Below the pieces are notes generated by a model. That model was not told the origin of the DNA, searched no databases, and worked only from the letters and a program-made list of their open reading frames with translations. This document shows positions 1-7,524 of a stretch of 46,014 nucleotides of DNA, piece after piece. Every line of letters begins with the position of its first letter. Positions within the stretch are counted from its first letter, which is position 1. Location: contig DASPJR010000228.1 of assembly GCA_035628505.1 (NCBI GenBank), positions 1 to 46,014 on the forward strand, in the 5' to 3' direction. The DNA is from DASPJR01 sp035628505. Its GTDB lineage: Bacteria; Planctomycetota; SZUA-567; H5-PLA8. The translations under genes and the position numbers were made by a program.

Positions 1-1400
1 CCGACCGGGTACTGGTGGGGATTCACGAAGCGTTTGATGCCCCCGTGGAACTTCGCGAGCTGTTCCCCCGTACGCCGGCGAACAGCCGCTAAAGCCGGTG
101 CCTGGTACACGCACCGGCCGCCGCGGAAAATCGGCACAAGCAAATCCTCGTGCGGCATCACCGGATCGAGTGTTTTGCGCCGCGTCATGTCAGCGGCATC
201 TACGATGCGAGGAATCTGGCGGATGCCGGTGTTCTCGTCGTAAATCATATCGGCAACGAACTCGTCGTCTTTGCGATAGCGGCGCACATTCAGGATTCCA
301 GGCGTCGAAATTTTTAGTGACTGCTCGGAAAGCTTGACCTTGTACTGCCACTGACCGCGCTCGCGAATCGCAGACAGCTTGTAAACGCCCCCAAGCGCCG
401 GTTGCGTGCCGCCCGTGGCGAGGTTCGTGCCGACGCCCCAGATGTTGATCAGCGCACCCTGCTCTTTGAGGCTAGAGATTACTGTTTCGTCCAAGTCATT
501 GGACGCCACGATCGCCGCTTTGGGAAATCCATTTTCGTCCAGGATCCGGCGCGCTTCGATCGACAGATAGGCCAGATCGCCGGAGTCCAGACGGATGCCG
601 GCCATCTCGAAACCTTCGGCGCGCAGCTTCTTTCCGACTTCGACCGCGTTGCGGACGCCTTCGAGCGTGTCATACGTATCGACGAGAAAGACGCAGTTAT
701 TGGGCATCACCGCCGCGTACGCTTTGAATGCTTCGATCTCGCTGTCGAAAGACATCACCCAGCTGTGCGCGTGCGTGCCGCGGACGGGAATGCCATAGAG
801 TTTACCAGCCAGAACGTTGGACGTGGCCGCGCATCCGCCCACGAACGCCGCGCGGCTGGCAGCAAGCGCGCCATCGATTCCCTGTGCGCGGCGCAGGCCA
901 AATTCGAGCACCGGATCGCCGCGGGTCGCCAGGCACACTCGCGCCGCCTTGGTCGCGATCAGCGTCTGAAAATTGATGAGATTCAGCAGCGGTGTCTCAA
1001 GTATCTGGCACTGCAGAATCGGCCCGCGCAGACGTATGAGCGGCTCGTTCGGAAAGACAACCGTGCCTTCGGGAATGGCGTCGACATCGCAGGCAAATTC
1101 CAGCTTGCGGAGATACTCAAAGAAGTCCTTCTCGAAAAGCGGCCGGCCATCGTTGCCCGTCAGCGTCGAAAGATAATCGAGATCCTCGTCGCTGAAGCGC
1201 AGCTGATTCAAATAATCAATAGCCGCTTCGAGGCCGCAGGCGATGCTGAAACCGCCCTTGAACGGATTGCGCCGGAAAGAGAGATAGAACACCGCCTCCT
1301 TCTGCGCGACACCCAGCTTCCAGTAGCCGTACGCCATGGTCAGCTGGTAGAGGTCAGTCAGCAGCGCGAGGGAGTGACGGTAAAGGCCTGCGGTATTCAT
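1..1400 (-). CDS. pncB: Nicotinate phosphoribosyltransferase, C-terminus cut by window edge
   Basis: The enzyme condenses nicotinate with PRPP to give nicotinate mononucleotide in the cytoplasmic NAD salvage (Preiss-Handler) pathway. The reading frame from the ATG at 1400 stays open to base 1, giving about 466 residues. The N-terminus reads LLTDLYQLTMAYGYWK, a hallmark of the family. Further on come RNPFKGGFSIACGL, a GTHAHSWVMSF segment around the family's phosphorylatable histidine, GIRLDSGDLAYLS for the phosphate-binding region and WGVGTNLATGG. A GGAGG ribosome binding site lies four bases before the ATG. It is the last visible gene of a leftward group (135-residue unknown protein, hydrolase, pncB). 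The frame is still open at the edge, so the C-terminus is not seen. The product is secure; whether the remaining tail is intact cannot be judged. Confidence 0.95.
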   Translation of the reverse strand, partial: MNTAGLYRHSLALLTDLYQLTMAYGYWKLGVAQKEAVFYLSFRRNPFKGGFSIACGLEAAIDYLNQLRFSDEDLDYLSTLTGNDGRPLFEKDFFEYLRKLEFACDVDAIPEGTVVFPNEPLIRLRGPILQCQILETPLLNLINFQTLIATKAARVCLATRGDPVLEFGLRRAQGIDGALAASRAAFVGGCAATSNVLAGKLYGIPVRGTHAHSWVMSFDSEIEAFKAYAAVMPNNCVFLVDTYDTLEGVRNAVEVGKKLRAEGFEMAGIRLDSGDLAYLSIEARRILDENGFPKAAIVASNDLDETVISSLKEQGALINIWGVGTNLATGGTQPALGGVYKLSAIRERGQWQYKVKLSEQSLKISTPGILNVRRYRKDDEFVADMIYDENTGIRQIPRIVDAADMTRRKTLDPVMPHEDLLVPIFRGGRCVYQAPALAAVRRRTGEQLAKFHGGIKRFVNPHQYPV

Positions 1401-1411
1401 GGGCACCTCCT

Positions 1412-1432
1412 TTAGTGTTTACCGTACACTAA
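1412..1432. promoter_or_regulatory. Operator-like 21-bp palindrome upstream of pncB
   Basis: Two perfect 7-base arms, TTAGTGT (1412-1418) and ACACTAA (1426-1432), are separated by seven bases and lie 11 bases upstream of the pncB start codon. The right arm ends inside the candidate -10 box of the pncB promoter. The shape and location suit a dimeric repressor. NAD regulators such as NrtR and NiaR use palindromes near salvage genes, but I cannot assign the factor. Confidence 0.5.
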
Positions 1433-1449
1433 GTTGGTGCGCACGTCAA
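1421..1449 (-). promoter_or_regulatory. Candidate sigma-70 promoter of pncB
   Basis: On the minus strand TTGACG (1449-1444) is followed after exactly 17 bases by TACGGT (1426-1421). The -35 box is good and the -10 box weak. The promoter would start a short leader before pncB, separate from the upstream hydrolase, and it overlaps the palindrome at 1412-1432. Confidence 0.4.
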
Positions 1450-1482
1450 GCCGGATCGTCTAGATTGGTTCAAAAACGCCGT

Positions 1483-2697
1483 TTACTTCGTCTCGGGCGT
1501 GCTGACGGGAATGGGTTGATTCGCCGGCGCGTCAAACAAAGCGCACAGACGTTCTTTCAGCCACGGAGCATTGACATAGCCCAGGTGTCCGCCGCGCGGC
1601 ATGAGCACTACAGGCAGTTTTCCCGCATTGTTCTGGATGCGCGCAAAGTCCTCGGGGCGGTTGAGCGGGTCGTCGGCAGTCAGGAATGTCACTGAGTACG
1701 CCGGCTGCTTCTGAAGAAGGCGGTAGACGTCCATCTCGGCCGCAAACTCATCGAAGCTGCCATAGCCTTTGCGCTCGCTCCAGTACGCATAAGCGATGTC
1801 ATGCATGTACTTGCTGAAGGTCCAGGCTTGGGCGTGTTCCTCGCGCACGAAGGAATCGTCGAACTCATTTCCGCGCGGCAGCGCATTCAGGCGGAAGAGA
1901 TTGTCGTTGGCGATGACAACGGCGGCCAGGCTCAGTCGCATCTCCGCCGCCAGCGCAGCGCGAAGTTCGCTGTCGCTTACTTTATCGCCAGGCTTGAGCC
2001 CGCCGACGCGCGCCTGCAGTTCCGGAAGGGTGTACTTCCAGCGGTCTTCGCGGTGCCATTCGTCGAGCAGCTCCGCTGATTTATCAAGCCGCAGCGGGGG
2101 CGAATATGCCTGAATGGCCGTGAGGCGGAATGGCAAACGTCCCTCGGCGGCCATGCGACCGAGTTGCAGTGCTTCGATCGCGCCGTAGCTGATGCCGACG
2201 ATACCGATCTCGCTGACACGGCCTTCAATGTTCGGATGCTTCAGGAAGGCAGAGATGACTTCACTAAGGCGCTCGGCTTCGGCAGCGACATTGCCGGCCA
2301 CTCCATGACGCGAGACCGCCGAGAAATAAGGCAGGAACGTCGAATCCAGCGTCAGGACATGGTTGCCTTCGGCCGAAAGCCAGCCCGGCCAGAGCCGTTC
2401 AAAGCGGCCGGTCGCATTGCCAAACAGGCCGAGCAGAACGACAGTCAGCGGCGCTTTTCCATTCTGAATGATGGCGCGAACGGGAACGGGCTTCTTGAAT
2501 GTCGGCACGCGAAGTTCGAGCTTCGTCATGCCGCGTGGCTTTTGAGATTCGACGCCTAAATAACCGGTGACGGTAGCGTAGAGCCCGTTTTCATTTGGGG
2601 AGTCCAGCTCAGCGGCCTGTGCCGTAACGAAAAAAATGCACGAGCAGCACAGTAAAAAGTGAAAACGAATGGAGAAGAATGGACGTGTGCAACGCAT
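1483..2697 (-). CDS. Secreted alpha/beta hydrolase
   Basis: The protein has 404 residues with a signal peptide (residues 1 to about 28: basic start, hydrophobic FHFLLCCSCIFFV, then AQA). An alpha/beta-hydrolase core follows: VVLLGLFGNATG is a likely oxyanion region, GIVGISYGAIEAL places the nucleophile in a GxSxG elbow at Ser170, TADDPLNRPEDF (Asp342/343) supplies the acid, and RGGHLGY the histidine at 371. The DPLNRP and GGHLGY context resembles YheT-like hydrolases, but the substrate is unknown. The frame is open further upstream to 3063, but that part is out of character and overlaps the next gene. The ATG at 2697 sits just before the signal peptide with GGGAGAG upstream. It probably acts in the cell envelope. 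It lies 82 bases upstream of pncB on the same strand; a functional link is not evident. Confidence 0.85.
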   Translation of the reverse strand: MRCTRPFFSIRFHFLLCCSCIFFVTAQAAELDSPNENGLYATVTGYLGVESQKPRGMTKLELRVPTFKKPVPVRAIIQNGKAPLTVVLLGLFGNATGRFERLWPGWLSAEGNHVLTLDSTFLPYFSAVSRHGVAGNVAAEAERLSEVISAFLKHPNIEGRVSEIGIVGISYGAIEALQLGRMAAEGRLPFRLTAIQAYSPPLRLDKSAELLDEWHREDRWKYTLPELQARVGGLKPGDKVSDSELRAALAAEMRLSLAAVVIANDNLFRLNALPRGNEFDDSFVREEHAQAWTFSKYMHDIAYAYWSERKGYGSFDEFAAEMDVYRLLQKQPAYSVTFLTADDPLNRPEDFARIQNNAGKLPVVLMPRGGHLGYVNAPWLKERLCALFDAPANQPIPVSTPETK

Positions 2698-2800
2698 AGC
2701 CGGCTCTCCCGAAGGTCCCTTCTGTTCGCAAAATGCAAACAGCAGGCCTCTCGGAAAGGACCTCAGCGTCGGGCACATCATTTTGAAAGCGGGCGCATCA

Positions 2801-3208
2801 TTATTCCAGAAGTTTAAGCGTGTAGTGATTGTCGTGGCACATGATGACCGTCCAGTTTTTGCCGATATGCCGGACGAGCGATTTCTTCTGTATGTTCGGC
2901 GGCGCGACGGTGACGACCAGGTTGATGACGTCCGGGGAGGTCTGGTTTGAGTCGGTGATAATATCCGGCGGAAAATCATCGGGGATGTCGCCGCCGGCCG
3001 CAATCTTCCGCAGCAGCATGCGGGAATGCTCATCGTACTCCGAGAGATCCTTTGCCATGGCACGGACGATTGCGTCGTCTTTAACGCCCTTGTCCTTTTC
3101 GCGGCGGATAATCTGTGTCACGCGCTCGACCGTCTGCCTGTTGATCGGCGGGAGCGGCTTGGGTTTTACTTCGGGCATCATTTCGTTGGCGGGGTCTTCA
3201 GCAGCCAT
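2801..3208 (-). CDS. Conserved-looking hypothetical protein, 135 aa
   Basis: I do not recognise this protein. It begins with a charged, proline-rich stretch (MAAEDPANEMMPEVKPKPLP), continues with a helical region (RQTVERVTQIIRREKDKG...DDAIVRAMAKDLSEYD), and ends in a beta-like part containing VINLVVTVAPPN and WTVIMCHDNHYTLKLLE. There is no signal peptide or membrane segment, so it is probably cytoplasmic. The frame extends upstream to 3340, but the ATG at 3208 has an AGGAG site in the right place and a clean start. A TATACT -10-like box lies about 30 bases upstream on the minus strand (3242-3237). It is the first gene of the leftward group and is divergent from the two-kinase gene. Confidence 0.65.
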   Translation of the reverse strand: MAAEDPANEMMPEVKPKPLPPINRQTVERVTQIIRREKDKGVKDDAIVRAMAKDLSEYDEHSRMLLRKIAAGGDIPDDFPPDIITDSNQTSPDVINLVVTVAPPNIQKKSLVRHIGKNWTVIMCHDNHYTLKLLE

Positions 3209-3356
3209 CGCGATTCTCCTTTTTCTGGAAAATTGAAGTATACGTCGCACTTTCGAAGGCAAAAAGAAATTGTGCAAAAAAAGCGCGTTCTTTTGTGCAT
3301 GACCATCAGGCGTGTTCGCCATAAAATGCAGTCTCAACATTAAATGGAGTCTAATC

Positions 3357-5336
3357 TTGGAACTGGTGGGTCAGACGCTCGGTGATTTCCACATCGAAGC
3401 GCTGCTCGGCAAAGGCAGCATGGCACGCGTCTACCAGGCGCGCCAGATTTCGCTTCGCCGTCACGTAGCGTTGAAAGTTCTCGAAGAAGGCATATTCACG
3501 CCAGGCAACAACGTGAAGCGTTTTCTGCGTGAAGCGGAGGCGCTGGCAAGGCTCGAGCACGGAAACATCGTTCCGGTCTATTCCGCCGGCGAACAGGAAC
3601 CCTATTACTTCTTCGCCATGCGCCTGATCCGCGGCGGCACGCTCGACCAGGCGATGCGCAACGGCGTGAAACTTTCGACCGCGATGGAGTGGGCGGTCGA
3701 TATCTGCCGCGGACTGGCGTTCGCTCATGCGCACGGCATTGTCCACCGCGACTTGAAGCCGACGAATGTTCTCATACATGATGGCATGGCGCTTTTGAGC
3801 GACTTCGGGCTGGCGCGGCTGCGCGACGCATCGACGGTAACGCAGCTTGGACATCTGCTGGGCACGCCCCTTTATATGTCGCCCGAGCAGACGCTGGGCG
3901 AGAACGCGGGACCTGCAGCGGACTGCTTTGCGCTCGGCATCATTCTTTATCAGCTCGTCACCGGACATCATCCTTTTCTGCACGACGCCAAGAAGAATCT
4001 TTCGCGCAAGGAACGCCGCACGCGTTTGTTTCAACGCATACAGGATTGCGAGTTCGCTCCCCCCTCAAAAGTGGACCCGGCGATCTCGCCGTCGCTTGAA
4101 AAGGTGCTCCTGCGGGCGCTGGCGCGCAAGCCGCTGAACCGCTTTCGCGACGCCACGGAGATGCTGGACGCGCTGGAATACGCTGCGCAAAAAGATCCGC
4201 CCACGCAGCGTATTGTGCGCTGCGCGCGCGTGTCCTCGCCGGAAACCCCCGCTCCAGACAAGGCACAGGATCTGAACACAGATGTCAGCACTGTCGGCAT
4301 GCAGGCAAAGGCAGAAGCTGCCGCCGAAGGGGTTAACCGCGAGCCGCCAGGGCGGAAGCTCAGCCCGACCGTGCTCGCACCGCGCGCTCAGCCTGGCGAG
4401 TCCTCGCGTCTGACGCCGCCGCGCGGAAAGGCTCCGGTCTTTGTCGGCCGCTATCGCATCATCAGGGAGCTCGGCCACGGCGGGCAGGGCGTTGTCTACG
4501 AAGCTCACGATCCGATACTCGATCGAAAAGTCGCGCTGAAAGTGCTTCGGCAGGATGCTGTAACAGACCCGCGCCTGGTCGAGCTGTTCTGGCACGAAGC
4601 ACGCATCGCGGCGCGGCTGAGCCATCCGAACATCATCACGATTTACGATTTCGGGATCGAAAATAAGCTCGAATACCTGACAATGCAGCTCATCGACGGC
4701 CTTTCGCTTGACCGATTGCTCGAAAAACGGCGCCGCCTGCCGCCGCTCTTTGCGATTCAGACGCTGATTCAATGCGCCGATGCGCTTGGCTTCGCGCACA
4801 AAGCCGAGATCATCCACCTGGACGTGAAGCCCGGCAATATTCTGCTGCAGACGACGTTGCGCAGCCGGCCACTTTCCGGGAGCAGCGCCCGCCGGAGCAG
4901 CGCGGATGCGCTGGGCGCTCCGCACGCACTGCTTACCGATTTCACGATGTCACGCATGCGCCAGGCGCTGACTGAACGCGAGAAAAATAACGCGGTGCTG
5001 AACCCGATGGCTGGGACTATCGCTTATTCCTCGCCTGAGCAGTTCAGCGGCGATCCGCAGGCGATTGGTCCGCACAGTGATATTTTTGCGCTGGGGATCG
5101 TTTTTCACGAAATGCTGACCGGCCGTCAACTATTCGGCAGCGACGATCCGGCGATTTCGCGGGAGCGCATCCTGCACGAAGACGTTCCCCCGCCCTCCTC
5201 TATTCTTCCGGGGCTTGGAAAAGATATCGATGCGCTATGCCTGCGCATGCTTGGCCGAAGCTTGCGTGAACGAATTCACTCCTGCAGCGAAGTGATTGAA
5301 CGGGCGGAGGCGATTGAGCATAAACTGCTGGCGTGA
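3357..5336 (+). CDS. Dual-domain Ser/Thr protein kinase; second kinase domain atypical
   Basis: A soluble 659-residue protein with two PknB-type (Hanks) kinase domains. Domain 1 (about 10-280) has a glycine loop GKGSMARVY, the ATP lysine in VALKVL (Lys40), HRDLKPTNVL (Asp132), DFG (149-151) and a GTPLYMSPEQ activation segment, so it should be active. A linker of about 80 residues rich in Pro and Ala follows. Domain 2 (about 361-655) has GHGGQGVVYEA, VALKVL (Lys395) and HLDVKPGNILL (His487-Leu-Asp489), but DFT (528-530) replaces DFG and Leu replaces the Arg of HRD. No transmembrane helix or sensor domain is seen. I chose the TTG at 3357 because GGAG lies eight bases upstream and the kinase domain starts at once; a GTG at 3312 is the alternative. 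It probably phosphorylates proteins in the cytoplasm; targets are unknown. Confidence 0.9.
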   Translation: MELVGQTLGDFHIEALLGKGSMARVYQARQISLRRHVALKVLEEGIFTPGNNVKRFLREAEALARLEHGNIVPVYSAGEQEPYYFFAMRLIRGGTLDQAMRNGVKLSTAMEWAVDICRGLAFAHAHGIVHRDLKPTNVLIHDGMALLSDFGLARLRDASTVTQLGHLLGTPLYMSPEQTLGENAGPAADCFALGIILYQLVTGHHPFLHDAKKNLSRKERRTRLFQRIQDCEFAPPSKVDPAISPSLEKVLLRALARKPLNRFRDATEMLDALEYAAQKDPPTQRIVRCARVSSPETPAPDKAQDLNTDVSTVGMQAKAEAAAEGVNREPPGRKLSPTVLAPRAQPGESSRLTPPRGKAPVFVGRYRIIRELGHGGQGVVYEAHDPILDRKVALKVLRQDAVTDPRLVELFWHEARIAARLSHPNIITIYDFGIENKLEYLTMQLIDGLSLDRLLEKRRRLPPLFAIQTLIQCADALGFAHKAEIIHLDVKPGNILLQTTLRSRPLSGSSARRSSADALGAPHALLTDFTMSRMRQALTEREKNNAVLNPMAGTIAYSSPEQFSGDPQAIGPHSDIFALGIVFHEMLTGRQLFGSDDPAISRERILHEDVPPPSSILPGLGKDIDALCLRMLGRSLRERIHSCSEVIERAEAIEHKLLA

Positions 5337-5337
5337 T

Positions 5338-5361
5338 CCCCTCTCCCCTCCGGGGAGAAGG
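5338..5361. repeat. CCCTCTCCC-type palindromic repeat, short copy
   Basis: Directly after the kinase stop codon, CCCCTCTCCCC and GGGGAGAAGG form a hairpin-capable palindrome. The sequence belongs to the same family as the longer copies at 7326-7467 and 9810-9970. Here it could also act as a 3' end structure. Confidence 0.6.
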
Positions 5362-5468
5362 AAATACACCAAATTGCCTCTTGAATCTGACTCCCGAGGA
5401 GTTACCTTATTTCCCCTTGTGGGATCGAGCGTGTTTCGCTCGTCGAGAGATTAGAAAGAGAGTCAGTC

Positions 5469-5777
5469 ATGGCACATAAACAGGGTCAGGGTTCGTCCAA
5501 GAACGGCCGCGATAGCCAGCCGAAATTCCTCGGCATCAAGTGCTACGGCGGCGAACAGGTCAGCGCCGGAAACATCATCGTCCGCCAGCGCGGCACGAAG
5601 TTCCGTGCCGGCCGCAACGTCGGCCTCGGCCGCGATCACACGCTCTTTGCGCTGGCTGAAGGCGTCGTTCGCTTCGACACCACGGCCGCCAAGAAGGTCC
5701 ACGTGATTCCGCTGGACGAGATCAAGGCCGAGAAGAGCGCCGCCAAGCCGAAAGCTCAGCCCGCATCCGGCGAGTAA
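5469..5777 (+). CDS. rpmA: 50S ribosomal protein bL27
   Basis: A 102-residue protein starting MAHKQGQGSSKNGRDSQP, which closely matches the bL27 signature. LGIKCYGGEQVSAGNIIVRQ and GTKFRAGRNVGLGRDHTLFA follow. The family's usual length is about 85-95 residues; the extra tail is rich in Lys, Ala and Pro. bL27 reaches towards the peptidyl transferase centre of the large subunit. In most bacteria rplU (bL21) lies just upstream and obgE often downstream; neither is present here. The leader holds a 6-bp GC hairpin (5426-5442) and an AAGAGAG ribosome binding site. A Rho-independent terminator ends the transcript, so it is probably expressed alone. Confidence 0.97.
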   Translation: MAHKQGQGSSKNGRDSQPKFLGIKCYGGEQVSAGNIIVRQRGTKFRAGRNVGLGRDHTLFALAEGVVRFDTTAAKKVHVIPLDEIKAEKSAAKPKAQPASGE

Positions 5778-5807
5778 GTTCTTTTGCCGCGAAAAGTAAT
5801 TCTGGAG

Positions 5808-5843
5808 AATCGCGTGGCTTGAGGCCACGCGATTTTCTTGTTT
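5808..5843 (+). terminator. Rho-independent terminator of rpmA
   Basis: A perfect 11-bp stem (AATCGCGTGGC at 5808-5818 and GCCACGCGATT at 5824-5834) with a five-base loop is followed by the T-rich run TTCTTGTTT. It lies 30 bases after the rpmA stop. Confidence 0.9.
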
Positions 5844-5917
5844 GCGCAGGCCACCGTAGTAAAAATCTGTCGATTCGTCCATCTCCGCACGAACTGCTCA
5901 CGGCTGGGAGTCGCTGT

Positions 5918-7291
5918 ATGAACATGACGCTGGTTAAGAAAATTCTGCGCGAACTGAAGAAAATGCCGATCATTGATCCGCATACGCATGTCCGCGCCGA
6001 ACAACCAGTCGCGCAGCACCTCGGCGACCTCCTCGGCTACCATTACTACACGGAATTGAGCAACAGTTCGCGCGGCACGCCGGTTAAGCTGCCCGACGAT
6101 CCGGATGCCCGCATCGAGTACGTCTGGCCGCACCTGCCCGAGCTTCGCGGAACGGTCCAGTTCGACTGGATGATGGGCATCAGCGAGATGTTCTTCGACA
6201 TTCCGCGCGAAGACTGGTTCAGCAAGCCCAAGCGCGACGTGATCAAGCGCGCGCAGAAAGCGATTCAGAGCAAAACCTACGAGCAGAAGGTCTGGGCGCG
6301 CTCGAACATCAAGCAGGTTTATCTCACCAACCAGTTCGACGAAGACCTTTCCGGACATCACGATGAACGCCTCGTGCCGTGCCTGCGCACCGACGATCTC
6401 GTTTTTAACGCCGACAGCGCACGCTCCATTCCGCGCCTGGACAAGGCGCTGGGTGTCATGTCGGGCAAGAGCATCGTTCACTGGCGCGCGGCGCTGACGA
6501 AAGTTTTCGACCGCTTCAAGACGTGGAAGTTCGCTTACGCGGCCGTGGGTCTACCGCCCAGTTTCACCTTTCAGGACAACCTGGAGCCGCAGGCAGAAGG
6601 CCTTTTGCGCAAAATCGCTTCAGGCGAGATCCTCGATCAGCAGAACCGCCGGCTGTGGGCGAGCTTCGCGATTGAAGAAATTGCCAAGCAGTGCCAGCGT
6701 GTGGGCGCGCCGTTCTGCCTGATGGCCGGCGCCGACCGCAACGTTTACACGCAGGGCGTACCTGCCGGGCAGGATCTTTTCCGCTGTGACGCGCATCTGC
6801 GCGGGTACGATGTGCTGCTGAACAAATATCCAGACGTGCGCTTCCCGTTCATGGTCGTCAGCGACACGGCCGGCCTTGAGCTCACGGTTGCCGGCTGGAT
6901 CCGCCACAATGTCTATCCGTTCAGCCACTGGTGGTACTCGAACAATCCGACAGACATCCGCCGCGAGCTGCGCCGCCGGCTGGACGTGCTGCCGCGCAAC
7001 AAGTTCATCGGCTTCCACTCAGACGGTTACTCGCTCGAGTTCACGCTGCCGAAGTTCAACACCTTCCGCCTGCAGCTGGCGATTACGCTGGCGGAGCGCA
7101 TCGAGGAAAGCCAGGTTGCCGGCAGCGAGATCATCGAACCGCTGGACGTTGATGGCGCGCTTGAGATTGCCAACAAAATCCTGCTGCAGAATTGCGGCGA
7201 GATCCTCGGCATGCGCCAGGCCCAGCCTATTGTGCTCGAAGCCAACCCACAGGCTGAGCGCATGAGCGAAATCGGTTTTTTGAAGGCCTGA
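5918..7291 (+). CDS. Uronate isomerase-like amidohydrolase superfamily protein
   Basis: A 457-residue protein resembling the glucuronate/uronate isomerase branch (UxaC-like) of the amidohydrolase superfamily. UxaC converts glucuronate or galacturonate to the corresponding ketouronate. PIIDPHTHVRAEQP provides the metal-binding HxH (His22, His24) at the first strand, and the central and C-terminal parts show the family-like AYAAVGLPPSFTFQDN, DVRFPFMVVSD, RHNVYPFSHWWYSNNP and KFIGFHSDGYSLEF. The length is close to that of UxaC (about 470). No other uronate genes are adjacent, so the substrate is uncertain; many planctomycete paralogues of this family are uncharacterised. ATG 5918 is preceded by GGGAG at seven bases. 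The frame is open upstream to 5819, but that lies inside the rpmA terminator. It is likely cytoplasmic. Confidence 0.75.
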   Translation: MNMTLVKKILRELKKMPIIDPHTHVRAEQPVAQHLGDLLGYHYYTELSNSSRGTPVKLPDDPDARIEYVWPHLPELRGTVQFDWMMGISEMFFDIPREDWFSKPKRDVIKRAQKAIQSKTYEQKVWARSNIKQVYLTNQFDEDLSGHHDERLVPCLRTDDLVFNADSARSIPRLDKALGVMSGKSIVHWRAALTKVFDRFKTWKFAYAAVGLPPSFTFQDNLEPQAEGLLRKIASGEILDQQNRRLWASFAIEEIAKQCQRVGAPFCLMAGADRNVYTQGVPAGQDLFRCDAHLRGYDVLLNKYPDVRFPFMVVSDTAGLELTVAGWIRHNVYPFSHWWYSNNPTDIRRELRRRLDVLPRNKFIGFHSDGYSLEFTLPKFNTFRLQLAITLAERIEESQVAGSEIIEPLDVDGALEIANKILLQNCGEILGMRQAQPIVLEANPQAERMSEIGFLKA

Positions 7292-7325
7292 CGCGCAGCG
7301 ACAGTCTCACTCTTGCCGCATTTTT

Positions 7326-7467
7326 CCCCTCTCCCTCCGGGAGAGGGCCGACGTGAGCGAAAGCGAACGCGGGGTGAGGGAGAACTGCCGCCAGCTGGAT
7401 GCCGCGTCCTTCCCTCACCCGGCACTCGCTGCCGCTCGTGTCCGCCCTCTCCCGGAGGGAGAGGGAA
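7326..7467. repeat. Inverted pair of CCCTCTCCC-type palindromic repeats
   Basis: Copy A (7326-7382) begins CCCCTCTCCCTCCGGGAGAG and ends in GGGGTGAGGGAG. Copy B (7410-7467) is its inverted counterpart, beginning TTCCCTCACCC and ending CTCTCCCGGAGGGAGAGGG. Each copy contains its own palindrome, and the pair could fold into one long hairpin. They lie between the isomerase-like gene and the efflux adaptor gene. The family resembles the REP-like elements scattered between genes in many GC-rich genomes. Confidence 0.8.
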
Positions 7468-7524
7468 CTGCGCGGTGCCGGCGGCACTTGCCGTACGGCC
7501 ATCCTCGCGATTAAGCTCATCCGC

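Noticed and set aside
402..1415. 337-codon plus-strand open frame
   Set aside because: It lies antisense to pncB, whose translation matches the enzyme family through the whole stretch.
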